DNA of 64,000 nucleotides from Natronosalvus amylolyticus (GCF_024298845.1 NZ_CP101156.1:496001-560000); one strand, 5' to 3'. Shown: positions 1-9,109, counted from the first letter of the stretch. Numbers and translations are program-made. The notes: generated from the sequence alone by a model not told the origin.

Positions 1-23
1 AGTCGGGAGACGACGGTACCAGG

Positions 24-221
24 GTGGCAGAGTCCACCGCTCGAGGTACCACCGAAGACACGCATTATTCGACGGGGTTCGACCCGTCACGGGACGACCC
101 ACCCGAGGACGTCGAACGGATATTCCCGATAGCCAGTTCCGGCGAACTGTTCATCATTACTGTCGCTGGCTATCTCTCGGTCGGTTACCGGTTGCTCGAG
201 CAGTGGCGAACGGGCAAGTGA
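24..221 (+). CDS. Hypothetical protein, probably the C-terminal part of a gene entering from the left
   Basis: A 65-codon reading frame begins at a GTG at 24, but the frame stays open to the window edge, so the true start may lie outside. The acidic N-terminal part is followed by one hydrophobic stretch (about residues 41-56) and a short basic tail ending WRTGK, which would suit a small single-span membrane protein. I do not recognise the family. It ends 39 bases before the acetyltransferase ATG on the same strand. Confidence 0.4.
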   Translation: MAESTARGTTEDTHYSTGFDPSRDDPPEDVERIFPIASSGELFIITVAGYLSVGYRLLEQWRTGK

Positions 222-260
222 ACCGATACAATGGAGGCCACCCGTTCCCCATCTGGAGGT

Positions 261-797
261 ATGGACACGAGGATTCGACCGTACGATCCCGATACTGATC
301 GTGATGCTCTCTGGGCACTCAAAACCGGCTTCGAGCGCGGACTCGGTACTGGAACGGGTGGCCACGAGAAAGCCAAACTGTACGACGCGAAGCTGAACGA
401 CGAGTACCGTGAGGGGTACCTGGAGTGGGTCGAACGCTGTCTGACCGAGGAACCCGGGGCGGTGACGGTCGCGGAACGCAACACCGTCGATGGCGAGGAC
501 CTCCCGACGTCTGGGCAGGGGACTCAGTTAGTCGGCTACGTGTTCGTCTTGCCAGAATCTCTGGCGTACATCTGGGACAGTGCCGTGTTGAACGAAATTT
601 ACGTCACCCCGAACTACCGAGGGACCGGCGTTTCCGACGGACTCATGAGCGCCGCTATCGAGGTGGCAGAGGGGCAAGACCTCCCGCTCGAGCGACTGGT
701 CCTCGACGTGGACCGGGAAAACGACCGGGCGCAGGCATTTTACGAGCGCCACGGATTCGATCACTGGGGCGAGATGGTTTCACGGTCACTCGAGTAA
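261..797 (+). CDS. GNAT family N-acetyltransferase
   Basis: A 178-residue GNAT-fold acyl-CoA transferase. The acetyl-CoA pyrophosphate-binding segment is visible as NYRGTGVSDGLM (about residues 115-126), after a beta-strand ending NEIYV, and the C-terminal NDRAQAFYERHGF matches the conserved last helix and strand. I chose ATG 261 because the ten codons from 231 look unlike a domain start. The acceptor substrate (small molecule or protein amine) cannot be told from sequence. The 3' end overlaps the convergent membrane-protein gene by 12 bases. Confidence 0.85.
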   Translation: MDTRIRPYDPDTDRDALWALKTGFERGLGTGTGGHEKAKLYDAKLNDEYREGYLEWVERCLTEEPGAVTVAERNTVDGEDLPTSGQGTQLVGYVFVLPESLAYIWDSAVLNEIYVTPNYRGTGVSDGLMSAAIEVAEGQDLPLERLVLDVDRENDRAQAFYERHGFDHWGEMVSRSLE

Positions 798-1457
798 CCA
801 GGCGAGGGCCCCACCAATCCCGCCAAAGAGCAAGGGATAGACCAGACCGGCACGAACGATCGCTTCGGTCGGGTCGGGACGAACGATGGCATCGCCAACG
901 GTTACGGTCCCAACGGTCATTGCCGTTATCGTCACGACGAGGTAGCCGACCGTCACGACACCGCCAGTCGCGATGTGGTCACCGAGGGACGCGCCATCGA
1001 CGCGGCGGGCTTCGCGTCGAGCAACGACGAAGCCGGCGACAGCGATGACCAGCGGCGGGACGATCAGTAACAGCGGCTCCCAGTCGGTGCCATCGAGGAC
1101 GACGTTCTGATTGGCCTGGGCGAGTCGGAAGACCCCTTCCTGGGGAAAGGAAGTCGGGACGGTGTGGGCGTTGAAGTACGTCCAGATGACGAGTTCGGTG
1201 GTCAGGCTGTCACCAGTCACGGACTCGATGATTTCGGTCCGGAGGTCATCGCGAATCGTCGATCTGGCCGTTACAAATGTGATGAAGACGCCGAGTATCC
1301 AGGCGAGCCCACCGGCTAGCGTGGCTTCGAGCAATCCCTGATACCGATTCTCGGCTGACTCGCCGTAGTTTGATGCGTTCGAATCTGGCACGGGTTGGTT
1401 GCCACCGTTCCTTCGTGAATCGCCCTTCTTCCCGGATTCGCCGTCTCGAGCACCCAT
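786..1457 (-). CDS. Haloarchaeal four-helix membrane protein, function unknown
   Basis: A 223-residue protein. About 40 polar residues rich in Gly, Asn and Ser are followed by a first membrane helix (about 41-63), a roughly 60-residue loop, and three further hydrophobic segments (about 126-146, 160-185, 199-223), the last reaching the C-terminus. The long loop between helices 1 and 2 contains the pattern typical of a folded extracytoplasmic insert. I recognise no catalytic motif and give no function. It is convergent with the GNAT gene. Confidence 0.6.
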   Translation of the reverse strand: MGARDGESGKKGDSRRNGGNQPVPDSNASNYGESAENRYQGLLEATLAGGLAWILGVFITFVTARSTIRDDLRTEIIESVTGDSLTTELVIWTYFNAHTVPTSFPQEGVFRLAQANQNVVLDGTDWEPLLLIVPPLVIAVAGFVVARREARRVDGASLGDHIATGGVVTVGYLVVTITAMTVGTVTVGDAIVRPDPTEAIVRAGLVYPLLFGGIGGALAWLLE

Positions 1458-1577
1458 CCCCAGCGGGTACTCCGTGTGCAGTCAAAACCGTTTGGTCCCG
1501 TCGGGAGAACGGGTGTGTCAACACGGCTCGAGGGAAAACTGTTGAAAGCGTACGCAGTATGGGATGTACGGTCTCCC

Positions 1578-2684
1578 TCAATCAGCGTGATGGACCGCTT
1601 CGGGTTCGGGGTTGAGACGAACTGCTCGACCGGTTTCACTCGAGCGATAGATGGCGTCGATCACGCGCTGGACGGTCAGGGCCTCTTCGACCGTATTCGT
1701 GGCTGGCTGTTCGCCAGCGACGATCGTTTCGAGGAACCGCTGGTCTTGCTCGGCGTGCCCGGTGACCGAAGAATCACCGGTCAGTTCGCTGTCAGCGTAG
1801 TGGTCAGTCCCTGCAGTGCTGGCTTCCAGAATCTTCAGGTCAGTGTCGCCGATTTCGAAGTGTGCCCCGGCTTCCGTACCGCGAACGCGGAAGTCCATAC
1901 TCGAATCGCGGTTGGTGGCCCAGCCTGCCTCGAGGGAGATGGTTTGTCCGTTCGCACAGCGAATAAAGGCGGTTACGGCGTCGTCGACCTCGTACGTTTC
2001 GGCCTCGGCATCCCAGTTTGCACCGAAGCCGTCCGGGTCAGCGTACTCCGTTTTCGTGCCGAACGTGGTTCGAGCGACGCCGCTGACCTCGACGACTTCG
2101 GGGAAATCGAGCGTATAGAGGGCGAGGTCGATAGCGTGGACGCCGATATCGAGCAACGCACCGCCGCCGGCCAGTTGCGAGTCGGTGAACCAGGAACCCG
2201 GGCCGGGGACCCCGCGGCGTCGGACGTACTCGGCTTCGACGTGCGTCAACTCGCCGAAACGACCCCGTCGTTTGTACTCGTCGAACATCGCCGTCGAACC
2301 CGCGTGCCGGTTGTGGAAGCCAACCATGCAGATGCCGTCGGATTCCGCCGCGGCCGCTGCGATTCGCTCAGCGCTCTCGAGCGTGTGTGCCAGGGGTTTT
2401 TCGACCAGTACGTTACAGCCAGCATTGAGCGCGGCAACCGAAATCGGTTCGTGGAACTTGTTCGGCGTGGTGACCACGACAGTATCGACGTCGTCGTCGG
2501 CGATCAGTCCCTCGTGGGACTCGTAGGTGGTCGCGTCGAACTCCGCACCGAACGCCTCGCGCTGTTCGGCGACGAGGTCGGCACCGGCAACGATAGTGGC
2601 ACCTGCCGCACGCATATTCGAGGCGTGGAGATGGCCCATGCCGCCGAGGCCAACGATTCCGACGCCGATGTCGGCGAGATTCAT
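1578..2684 (-). CDS. Gfo/Idh/MocA family oxidoreductase (ThuB-like)
   Basis: A 368-residue NAD(P)-dependent sugar or inositol dehydrogenase family member. The Rossmann nucleotide site is GIVGLGGMGHLH (about residues 8-19), and the family signature EKPLAHTLESA (about 95-105) carries the conserved EKP lysine. The C-terminal half is the typical alpha/beta substrate domain with GGALLDIGVHAIDLALY. Length is normal for the family. It is divergent from the ThuA-like gene across a 269-base AT-rich spacer. ThuA and ThuB (a Gfo/Idh enzyme) act together on 3-keto sugars in rhizobia; a similar role here is inference. Confidence 0.88.
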   Translation of the reverse strand: MNLADIGVGIVGLGGMGHLHASNMRAAGATIVAGADLVAEQREAFGAEFDATTYESHEGLIADDDVDTVVVTTPNKFHEPISVAALNAGCNVLVEKPLAHTLESAERIAAAAAESDGICMVGFHNRHAGSTAMFDEYKRRGRFGELTHVEAEYVRRRGVPGPGSWFTDSQLAGGGALLDIGVHAIDLALYTLDFPEVVEVSGVARTTFGTKTEYADPDGFGANWDAEAETYEVDDAVTAFIRCANGQTISLEAGWATNRDSSMDFRVRGTEAGAHFEIGDTDLKILEASTAGTDHYADSELTGDSSVTGHAEQDQRFLETIVAGEQPATNTVEEALTVQRVIDAIYRSSETGRAVRLNPEPEAVHHAD

Positions 2685-2953
2685 CGAGTAACCTCCAATT
2701 TCTCCGTTCGGGTAGAGAGAACGTCATCGGAAATGAACGATTGCGACCACGGCGATACAGTGCTGAAAGGAGACATAGGTGAAAACCGGTTGGCGATCAA
2801 AATAAGGGTTGTGACCCAGCCCGGTCCGATTTTCACAAGAATCCTTGACTATCGTTTATCGTATACAGTTGTAATCTCTGTTGTATTATAATAATATGAA
2901 ATTACGGTCGCATAATCGGCCGACCTATCATGCTCGAGGTGTAACCGTCGGTT
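2685..2953. promoter_or_regulatory. AT-rich divergent control region between the oxidoreductase and ThuA-like genes
   Basis: This 269-base spacer is the AT-richest DNA in the first 10 kb, especially 2850-2905, with several overlapping TATA-like words on both strands (for example TTGTATTATAATAATA at 2880-2895 and a TTATTTTG on the minus strand near 2800). GTTGTAAT and GTTGTATT are near-identical words spaced 14 bases apart, a possible operator. Neither start codon has a TATA box at leaderless distance, so both transcripts may carry leaders. Confidence 0.45.
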
Positions 2954-3667
2954 ATGGCCACAGTCACGATATGGAACGAATATCGACACGAGCGAGAAAA
3001 CGAGGCCGTCGAAGCCGTCTACCCGGACGGGATCCACGAGGCACTGGCGTCCGTTCTTCAGGCCAACCACGACGTTCGGACGGCAACGCTCGACGAACCC
3101 GAACACGGACTCACCGAGGCTGTCCTCGAGTCGACAGATGTTCTCCTCTGGTGGGGTCACAAGGCCCACGATGAAGTGGCTGACGAGGTGGTCGATCGGG
3201 TGCAAGACCGGGTACTCGAGGGGATGGGGTTGCTCGTGTTGCACTCGGGGCACTACTCGAAGATTTTCAAGCGCCTCATGGGTACCAGTTGCAGTTTGCA
3301 ATGGCGCGAAGACGACGGCCTCGAGCGACTGTGGGTCGTCGATCCCGGCCATCCGATCGCTGCGGGCCTGGACGAATACATCGAACTGCCGAAAACCGAG
3401 ATGTACGGCGAACCCTTCGACATCCCCGAACCCGACCGACTCGTCTTCTCGAGTTGGTTCGAAGGCGGTGAAGTGTTCCGGAGCGGCTGTTGTTATCGGC
3501 GTGGCAGTGGCCGTATCTTCTATTTCCGCCCGGGACACGAGACGCTCCCGATCTACGAACACGAGGATGTCAAACTGATTCTTCGAAACGCCGTCGAGTG
3601 GGCGAAACCGCGTGACGGTGCCCCACGAACGTTTGGCAATCGAACGACACCGGCAAACGAAGAGTGA
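2954..3667 (+). CDS. ThuA-like domain protein (trehalose utilisation family)
   Basis: A 237-residue ThuA-domain protein of the class I glutamine-amidotransferase-like fold. Visible family marks are the N-terminal strand [10 protein letters not shown], the segment [14 protein letters not shown], the turn [18 protein letters not shown] (where the amidotransferase nucleophile region would be) and the C-terminal [13 protein letters not shown] with the conserved PGHE. No nucleophilic cysteine is visible in the elbow position, which is usual for ThuA proteins. ThuA enzymes act on 3-keto-disaccharides or related sugars; the divergent Gfo/Idh gene supports a sugar-oxidation role. Confidence 0.85.
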   Translation: MATVTIWNEYRHERENEAVEAVYPDGIHEALASVLQANHDVRTATLDEPEHGLTEAVLESTDVLLWWGHKAHDEVADEVVDRVQDRVLEGMGLLVLHSGHYSKIFKRLMGTSCSLQWREDDGLERLWVVDPGHPIAAGLDEYIELPKTEMYGEPFDIPEPDRLVFSSWFEGGEVFRSGCCYRRGSGRIFYFRPGHETLPIYEHEDVKLILRNAVEWAKPRDGAPRTFGNRTTPANEE

Positions 3668-3720
3668 AATCGCCCACTCCACGCTGGCAACCGAATCAGT
3701 GAAAAAGCGCCCTCGAGTCG

Positions 3721-4572
3721 TTACAGCGATTTCTTCCCTTCGTCCGTGATTACGCTATCGAGGAGGTCGACTGGTGTCGCGTCGTACGCCGGGTTCTCGA
3801 TCTTGAAGCCGTCTGCCGGTTCGGCCATCACCTCGACGGGCGTTCGATACTCGTTTTCGAACACGAACCCTTCGGTGACGAGTTTTGCTGCAGATCCGAG
3901 CACGGTCACGGGTACCTCGAGCTGGCCTGCAGTGGATGCGATTGGGAACGTGCCAACGCGATTGTACAGATAGTCGTCGACGATACAGTCCATGCCGATG
4001 AGGACGCGCGAACACTCCGGAAGGTAGTGGCCGTGTGCGCTGTCGGTGATCAACGTCACGTCAATACCCTCGATAGGAGCCAGTCGCCTGGCAGTTTTGC
4101 GGCCGATGTAACGCGGGCGGGCTTCGGTGACGTAGATGTCGAACGTCATCCCCTGGTCGGTCGCCAGTTCGAGCGCCTCGATGACCGTCGAAGAGAAATC
4201 GTGGGTCAAGATAGCTTCGCCGTCGGAGAGGTACTCGACAGCGTTTTCCGCGGCTCGACGCTTTCCGGATTCGACTCGGGCCACAACGTCTTGAATCGCG
4301 GTTTCGGTCAGTGAGAGCGCTTCTTCGACGGTATCCGGTTCGGCGTCTTCGACCTGATGGACGACCTCCCTGACCGCGTTCTGGAGCGAGGCGTGAGACG
4401 GGTTTGCCCGGCGAAGAACCGTGCCGTTTCGCTCGAGCGTTCGGAGGTACTCTTCGACCGTGGCGTACTCTCGCTCGAGCAGTTCGGTCAGTGCTCGCGT
4501 CGCCTTCACGGCTACCACCGAGGAACTGTGCGTCTGCATGGCCGCAATCTCCTCGGCCGTTTCGTCGATCAT
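3721..4572 (-). CDS. eIF2B alpha/beta/delta-type protein (aIF2B/ribose-1,5-bisphosphate isomerase superfamily)
   Basis: A 283-residue member of the eIF2B-alpha/MTNA/R15P-isomerase superfamily. The C-terminal Rossmann-like half shows the core blocks: a strand with TEARPRYIGRKTARRL (about 155-170), ITDSAH, the catalytic or ligand-site aspartate in GMDCIVDDYLYNRVGTFPIA, and VTVLGSAAKL. The helical N-terminal half is family-typical. I start at ATG 4572 (MIDETAEEIAAM) rather than upstream because that matches family length. Archaeal members are annotated either as initiation-factor-like or as R15P isomerases of AMP recycling; sequence alone does not decide. Confidence 0.75.
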   Translation of the reverse strand: MIDETAEEIAAMQTHSSSVVAVKATRALTELLEREYATVEEYLRTLERNGTVLRRANPSHASLQNAVREVVHQVEDAEPDTVEEALSLTETAIQDVVARVESGKRRAAENAVEYLSDGEAILTHDFSSTVIEALELATDQGMTFDIYVTEARPRYIGRKTARRLAPIEGIDVTLITDSAHGHYLPECSRVLIGMDCIVDDYLYNRVGTFPIASTAGQLEVPVTVLGSAAKLVTEGFVFENEYRTPVEVMAEPADGFKIENPAYDATPVDLLDSVITDEGKKSL

Positions 4573-4661
4573 ACTCGAGCAGACATCGGTGAGCGCAAAA
4601 GGTGTTCCGGGTATCTCCACGACCACACACGTTTTGCCCGTCACGCCCCTACTCGTTTCCA

Positions 4662-4988
4662 ATGGTCACCGTTCGTTACACCTGTCCCAACTGTGATGCC
4701 GTGGTGAGTGTCGACCGCCGGCCGGATCTCGCAGACCGGTCAGTGACGACGATACAACAGCCGGGCTGGGAGTACGTCACCCCTAACGTGGATTCCGAAA
4801 CGCTCGAGGCTGCCGATGGCATCGCGTTCGTCTGCGGGGAGAATTGCCACGTCACCGATTGGGAAGGCAACGAAATCGACGGCTGTGGTCGGCCGTTTTA
4901 TCTGAACTTCGTTCGGTTCGAAGCGGGTGTCGAACTCGAGCCGAACCCACCCACCTACGGCGGTCCTCGATTCGATTTCCGTCCATGA
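4662..4988 (+). CDS. Small haloarchaeal zinc-ribbon-like protein
   Basis: 108 residues starting at ATG 4662, with a CPNC knuckle at residues 8-11 and a second cysteine group in VCGENCHVTDWEGNEIDGCGRP. Together these give five cysteines and a histidine that could hold one zinc. The C-terminus ends in a proline- and glycine-rich tail. It is divergent from the eIF2B-like gene with about 90 bases between starts. I do not recognise a named function. Confidence 0.6.
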   Translation: MVTVRYTCPNCDAVVSVDRRPDLADRSVTTIQQPGWEYVTPNVDSETLEAADGIAFVCGENCHVTDWEGNEIDGCGRPFYLNFVRFEAGVELEPNPPTYGGPRFDFRP

Positions 4989-5062
4989 GGGTGACCTGAG
5001 CGGCCACGTGCGCCCGTATACCGAACACAACGCTTTTCGACCGGCAGAAACCACTGTCTGGC

Positions 5063-6148
5063 ATGGACGAATCTACAGTCCGTGAGCGTCTTCGAACCGT
5101 CGAAGACCCCGAGCTTGGCGATGACATCGTCTCGCTCGGACTGGTCAACGACGTCACCGTCTCGGATGACGGGTCGGTCACCATCGATCTCGCCCTCGGT
5201 GCGCCGTACTCGCCGACGGAAACGCAGATAGCCGGCAAGGTTCGCGAGGTCCTCGCCGAGGATGGCGTCGACCCGGAGCTGTCTGCGAGCATCGCCGGTC
5301 GGGATGACACCAATGGGGATATCGTTTTGCCGAACGTCAAAAACGTCATCGCCGTCGCCTCCGGGAAGGGTGGCGTCGGTAAATCGACGTTGTCCGTCAA
5401 CCTTGCGGCCGGACTGGCCGACCGGGGAGCTCGAGTCGGGCTGTTCGATGCCGACATCTACGGGCCGAACGTTCCGCGAATGGTCGACGCTGACGAACCG
5501 CCGATGGCGACCGAAGACGAGACGCTTATTCCGCCGGAAAAGTACGGCGTGAAACTGATGAGCATGGCGTTTTTGCTCGGCGAAGACGACCCCGTCATCT
5601 GGCGGGGACCGATGGTCCACAAGGTGATTACCCAGTTGACCGAAGACGTCGAATGGGGACACCTCGATTACCTCGTCGTTGACCTCCCTCCCGGAACGGG
5701 TGATACGCAGTTGACGATGCTCCAGACGATGCCGGTAACCGGTTCAGTGATCGTCACCACACCACAAGATGTCGCGCTCGACGATGCTCGAAAGGGCCTC
5801 CAGATGTTCGCCAGACACGACACGGTCGTCCTCGGCATCGCCGAAAATATGGCAACGTTCGTCTGTCCGGATTGCGGCGGCGAACACGACATCTTCGGTG
5901 CCGGGGGTGGCTCGGCTTTCGCCGAAAGCCACGATCTGCCGTTCCTCGCCTCGATTCCACTCGACCCACAGGTCAGAGAGGGTGGCGACGAGGGCAAGCC
6001 AACGGTTCTCGACGACGACAGCGAAACCGGCGAGGCGTTCAGGGAACTCACGGCGTCCGTCGCGAACAACACCGGCATCGTCCACCGACGTGCCGTATCC
6101 GAATCAGTCCAGGACCGAACGCCGCCTGCAGAGACCGATCACCAGTAA
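5063..6148 (+). CDS. mrp: Mrp/NBP35 family iron-sulfur cluster carrier ATPase
   Basis: 361 residues in two parts. An N-terminal MIP18/DUF59 domain (about 1-90, with TVEDPELGDDIVSLGLV) precedes a Mrp P-loop NTPase. The deviant Walker A reads GKGGVGKST (about 104-112), the switch region is VDLPPGTGDTQL, and the cluster-binding pair is CPDC (in TFVCPDCGGEHD). These proteins bind and transfer [4Fe-4S] clusters to apo-proteins in the cytoplasm. The DUF59 fusion is common in haloarchaea. It may serve the iron-sulfur glycosylase encoded 2 kb downstream, but no operon link is visible. Confidence 0.92.
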   Translation: MDESTVRERLRTVEDPELGDDIVSLGLVNDVTVSDDGSVTIDLALGAPYSPTETQIAGKVREVLAEDGVDPELSASIAGRDDTNGDIVLPNVKNVIAVASGKGGVGKSTLSVNLAAGLADRGARVGLFDADIYGPNVPRMVDADEPPMATEDETLIPPEKYGVKLMSMAFLLGEDDPVIWRGPMVHKVITQLTEDVEWGHLDYLVVDLPPGTGDTQLTMLQTMPVTGSVIVTTPQDVALDDARKGLQMFARHDTVVLGIAENMATFVCPDCGGEHDIFGAGGGSAFAESHDLPFLASIPLDPQVREGGDEGKPTVLDDDSETGEAFRELTASVANNTGIVHRRAVSESVQDRTPPAETDHQ

Positions 6149-6282
6149 CCCCACTCGAGTGCCGTCACTACGGCCAATAACTCGAGTACACTCAGCGCAC
6201 AAACGAACTCGAGTGCCGTCATTACAATCGACGGATCCGGCCCCGACCAGACCAGACTCGAGAGAAGCCTCCCACATCCACG

Positions 6283-6504
6283 ATGACTGAAACTGACTTC
6301 CCTGCAGATCCCGAACGTGTACAGTTTCTCAGAAGGGTCGCCGACGACGTCCGTGGCGATTCGGTTGAAAGTAAACAACTCGCAAACATCCTGTACCGGA
6401 CGAGCGATCTCTACGACGAAACCGAAGACACCTCGCCTGAGGAGATTGTTCGAAACGTCAAATTCATCCTCGAGGTTATCGAACGCGACGGCCTCGGTCG
6501 GTAA
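6283..6504 (+). CDS. Short conserved-looking hypothetical protein
   Basis: A 73-residue, acidic, mostly helical protein (ATG at 6283) with the heptad-like C-terminal helix IVRNVKFILEVIERDGLGR. It is soluble, with no cysteine pairs and no membrane segment. Codon choice (GAC/GAA, CTC) is like the neighbours, supporting a real gene. Function unknown. Confidence 0.55.
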   Translation: MTETDFPADPERVQFLRRVADDVRGDSVESKQLANILYRTSDLYDETEDTSPEEIVRNVKFILEVIERDGLGR

Positions 6505-6571
6505 TCCGAGCAGAGCCACTGGTGGGTTGATAGGTGGCCTGTAATAACGGAGTTGTGTCGTCTCGGACCTG

Positions 6572-6620
6572 CCGCGATTCGTGACGGAGCCACCGCGATT
6601 CGTGACGGAGCCACCGCGAT
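6572..6620 (+). repeat. 21-bp tandem repeat, 2.3 copies, before the MFS gene
   Basis: Two perfect 21-base copies (6572-6592 and 6593-6613), each reading CCGCGATTCGTGACGG followed by AGCCA, plus a 7-base third start, sit 31 bases upstream of the transporter GTG. They overlap the place where promoter elements would be expected, so they could be tandem operator sites or a slippage product. Confidence 0.8.
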
Positions 6621-6650
6621 CATTGCCATTATAACCCCCCGAAACAACCG

Positions 6651-7898
6651 GTGATCGTGTTGCGTTTCGAAAGTATCCGTGGCTTCGATCGCTCGGTCTG
6701 GATTATCGCGAGCGCTCGGTTTATCAACGTCCTCGGCTCCGGGTTGGTGTACCCATTTGCAACGCTGTATTTTTATCTCGAGGTCGACATTCCGTTCACC
6801 CTGGTCGGTACGGGGTTGTTTGCCAACAGCGTTGGTCTGGCGGTCGGTACCCTGGCTGGTGGCATCCTCGCGGACCGCTACGGTCGTCGGCCGGTAATGA
6901 TCTCGAGCATGGCCCTTGGTGGCCCGGCATTGGCGACCTACGCACTCGTGACGACTGCTCTCGAGTTCATCGTCGTGGCGGGGATTGCCGGCCTCGTCAT
7001 GGGGTTGTTCACACCCGCCAGCCAGGCCATGATCGCCGACCTGACCACCGACGATGCGCGGGAGCGAGCATACGCCCTGCTGAAAGTGGCGAGTAACGCC
7101 GGATTCGGGATGGGGTTCGTCCTCGGTGGCGTCATCTACGGTGTTACCCAGACGGGGGTGTTCGTTGCCAACGGAGTGACGAGCGTCGTCGTTGCCGGCC
7201 TCCTGTTGATTGCGTTGCCTTCCTCGCCTGCTACGAAGTCGCTCGAGGGGCCAGCGAAATCAGTTCGCGAGACTATCCATCACTGGTCGCGAGCCGTTAC
7301 ACACCCAACTATTCTGACGCTCGCCGTTCTCAACGTCGGATTTGCGGTATTGTACTCACAGATGAACTCGACGATACCGGTTCACGCGGAGACGACGTTC
7401 GACCTGACGAGCGAACAACTCGGGACACTGTTCGTATTGAACCCGCTGGTTATCGTCCTGTTTCAGTTGCCTATCGTGGCTCGAATCAGCCGGTGGCGCC
7501 GTACGCGGGGGCTGGTGGTCTCTGCGGGGTTCTGGACGGTCAGCTTTCTCGCCGTCTGGCTCTCCTATGGTACCCCCTGGGCACTGGGAGTTGGCCTCAT
7601 CGGTGCGTTTCTCGTGTTGCGAACCCTCGGAGAGATACTGCACGCCCCGTTGATAACCGCGCTCGCGAGCGACGTCGGCCCCGTCGAAGACCGTGGCTCA
7701 CAGCTATCGGTCCTCGAGGTCGCCAAACGACTCGGGTTTGGCATCGGGCCGATCGTGGGCGGCCTCTTTTTCGACTACGGTATCGATGGGTTCCTCTGGC
7801 CAGCGCTGGTCGCCCTCAGTTGTCTCCTCGCACTTGGGATACTGGCCCTCGAGCGACGGGTCAGTCCGACACAGAACGGCATTGCAGTTTCGGGCTGA
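6651..7898 (+). CDS. Major facilitator superfamily transporter
   Basis: 415 residues, about twelve hydrophobic segments in two halves. The loop 2-3 MFS signature is complete: GGILADRYGRRPVMI (about residues 66-80). The start is GTG 6651; the first helix begins around residue 12 (VWIIASARFINVLGSG). Family sequences of this type are usually drug/H+ antiporter or sugar-efflux-like; the substrate cannot be read. A CTCGAG-rich linker of 76 bases separates it from the downstream glycosylase on the same strand. Confidence 0.88.
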   Translation: MIVLRFESIRGFDRSVWIIASARFINVLGSGLVYPFATLYFYLEVDIPFTLVGTGLFANSVGLAVGTLAGGILADRYGRRPVMISSMALGGPALATYALVTTALEFIVVAGIAGLVMGLFTPASQAMIADLTTDDARERAYALLKVASNAGFGMGFVLGGVIYGVTQTGVFVANGVTSVVVAGLLLIALPSSPATKSLEGPAKSVRETIHHWSRAVTHPTILTLAVLNVGFAVLYSQMNSTIPVHAETTFDLTSEQLGTLFVLNPLVIVLFQLPIVARISRWRRTRGLVVSAGFWTVSFLAVWLSYGTPWALGVGLIGAFLVLRTLGEILHAPLITALASDVGPVEDRGSQLSVLEVAKRLGFGIGPIVGGLFFDYGIDGFLWPALVALSCLLALGILALERRVSPTQNGIAVSG

Positions 7899-7974
7899 GT
7901 GTTCGAGGTCAGCAACCATCTCGGCTCCTCGAGACGCGTCCATTTCGGTTGCCCGAGACGCGTCGCTTTTGTCG

Positions 7975-8646
7975 ATGGCACACCGAGAAATTAGCGTGGA
8001 CGCAAATCAACTGTCGACGTCGAATCCGTTCGGGATGGACGAGGGGTGTACGAACTGTCCGAACCTCTGTGAACAACGGACACAGATCGTTCACGGTTAC
8101 GGTGACGTCGCCGCTGACTTTCTGTTCGTCGGCGAACGCCCGTCGTCCCAGGCAGATACCATGGGGGTTCCATTTCTCACCGCTACCCCATCGGGTGATT
8201 CCGATCACGATAGTGGCCTCTTTCGGATCCTCCAGCGACTTGGTTTGTGCGCTCGAGAGAGCGACCCCGACTCGCCAGAACTGACGAACGTATACCTGAC
8301 GAACCTGACTCGCTGTCGTGACCCGGAGCGACCACCGACCGACGACGAAATCGAAACGTGTGAACCGTACCTCAACGCCGAGATCCGGATGATCAATCCG
8401 GAGATTATCGTCCCGGTCGGGGCACGAGCCCTGAAAGAAATCGCGACAGAGTACACGACGAAGCGTGCCAGCGACCTCGATATCGAGCGCCATCATGCGA
8501 CGACGATACGGGGCAGGGGTTTCGAACTGGTCCCCATGCTCGAGGTCGACCGACAGAGCGAGGAACAGACCCAGCAGTGGCTCGAGCACTTCGTCGAACT
8601 GATGGCGTCGGATTATCGCCAGACGAAGGGGCGACAGGAGCGGTGA
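7975..8646 (+). CDS. Uracil-DNA glycosylase superfamily protein (family 4/5-like, Fe-S)
   Basis: 223 residues from ATG 7975. Four cysteines suited to a [4Fe-4S] cluster are present at 25 and 28 (CTNC) and at 114 and 129 (LTRCRDP, ETCEPY), the spacing seen in thermophilic-type UDGs. The catalytic motif region is FVGERPSSQADTMGVPF, a variant of the family 4 GEAPG-D-GxPF motif, and the helix IVPVGARALKEI follows. It removes uracil from DNA in base excision repair. The altered GERP motif means substrate range is uncertain. Confidence 0.8.
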   Translation: MAHREISVDANQLSTSNPFGMDEGCTNCPNLCEQRTQIVHGYGDVAADFLFVGERPSSQADTMGVPFLTATPSGDSDHDSGLFRILQRLGLCARESDPDSPELTNVYLTNLTRCRDPERPPTDDEIETCEPYLNAEIRMINPEIIVPVGARALKEIATEYTTKRASDLDIERHHATTIRGRGFELVPMLEVDRQSEEQTQQWLEHFVELMASDYRQTKGRQER

Positions 8647-8658
8647 CGAGTTGTCAGA

Positions 8659-8874
8659 TTACCAGTAAGGACTGCGGAGCCAGCGATCTGACCGTGCGCC
8701 GAGAACGAACAACACGAACACGAAGCCGAACGCGATTACAGCGGTAGCGACGCTCTCGAGGAGGAAACCGTCGTTCGCGCCGACGACGTAGGTGTCGACT
8801 ATTGTCCAGAGGCCGGCCCCAACGAGGGCCGCCACAATCAGCGTTGTGCACAATCCGGCTATGACCCTGTTCAT
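8659..8874 (-). CDS. Small two-helix membrane protein
   Basis: 71 residues with two clear hydrophobic helices (about 4-24 and 40-60) joined by a short acidic loop, ending RSDRWLRSPYW. It is convergent with the glycosylase, 12 bases apart. No motif is recognised. Composition and codon use fit a real small membrane protein. Confidence 0.5.
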   Translation of the reverse strand: MNRVIAGLCTTLIVAALVGAGLWTIVDTYVVGANDGFLLESVATAVIAFGFVFVLFVLGARSDRWLRSPYW

Positions 8875-8948
8875 ACGATATCCGATGGCGTCTGGGATTA
8901 AGATTGTACCGCAATTCTGGTCACATGGACGTTCCCAGTAGCTACCGC

Positions 8949-9016
8949 TTCCGTCTTGCTCTCGTTTACATCTCGTTCCAATTTCCGTCTTGCTCTCGTT
9001 TGCATCTCACTTACGT
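8949..9016 (+). repeat. 34-bp imperfect direct duplication upstream of the 9110 gene
   Basis: Two adjacent units (8949-8982, 8983-9016) share TTCCGTCTTGCTCTCGTTT and then diverge in their last third. The duplicated pyrimidine-rich word lies about 95-160 bases before the next start codon. Confidence 0.7.
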
Positions 9017-9109
9017 TTACCACGCCGTATGCTCGAGCCACGTCTTGTCCTCGAGAGACACCAGAACTGTCTCCGACGCGTTGAAGGCTCGAGGGAACCG
9101 AGACCAGGT

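Noticed and set aside
1476-2891. 471-residue open frame on the plus strand
   Set aside because: It is antisense to the Gfo/Idh oxidoreductase with its clear motifs; high-GC genomes leave long shadow frames.
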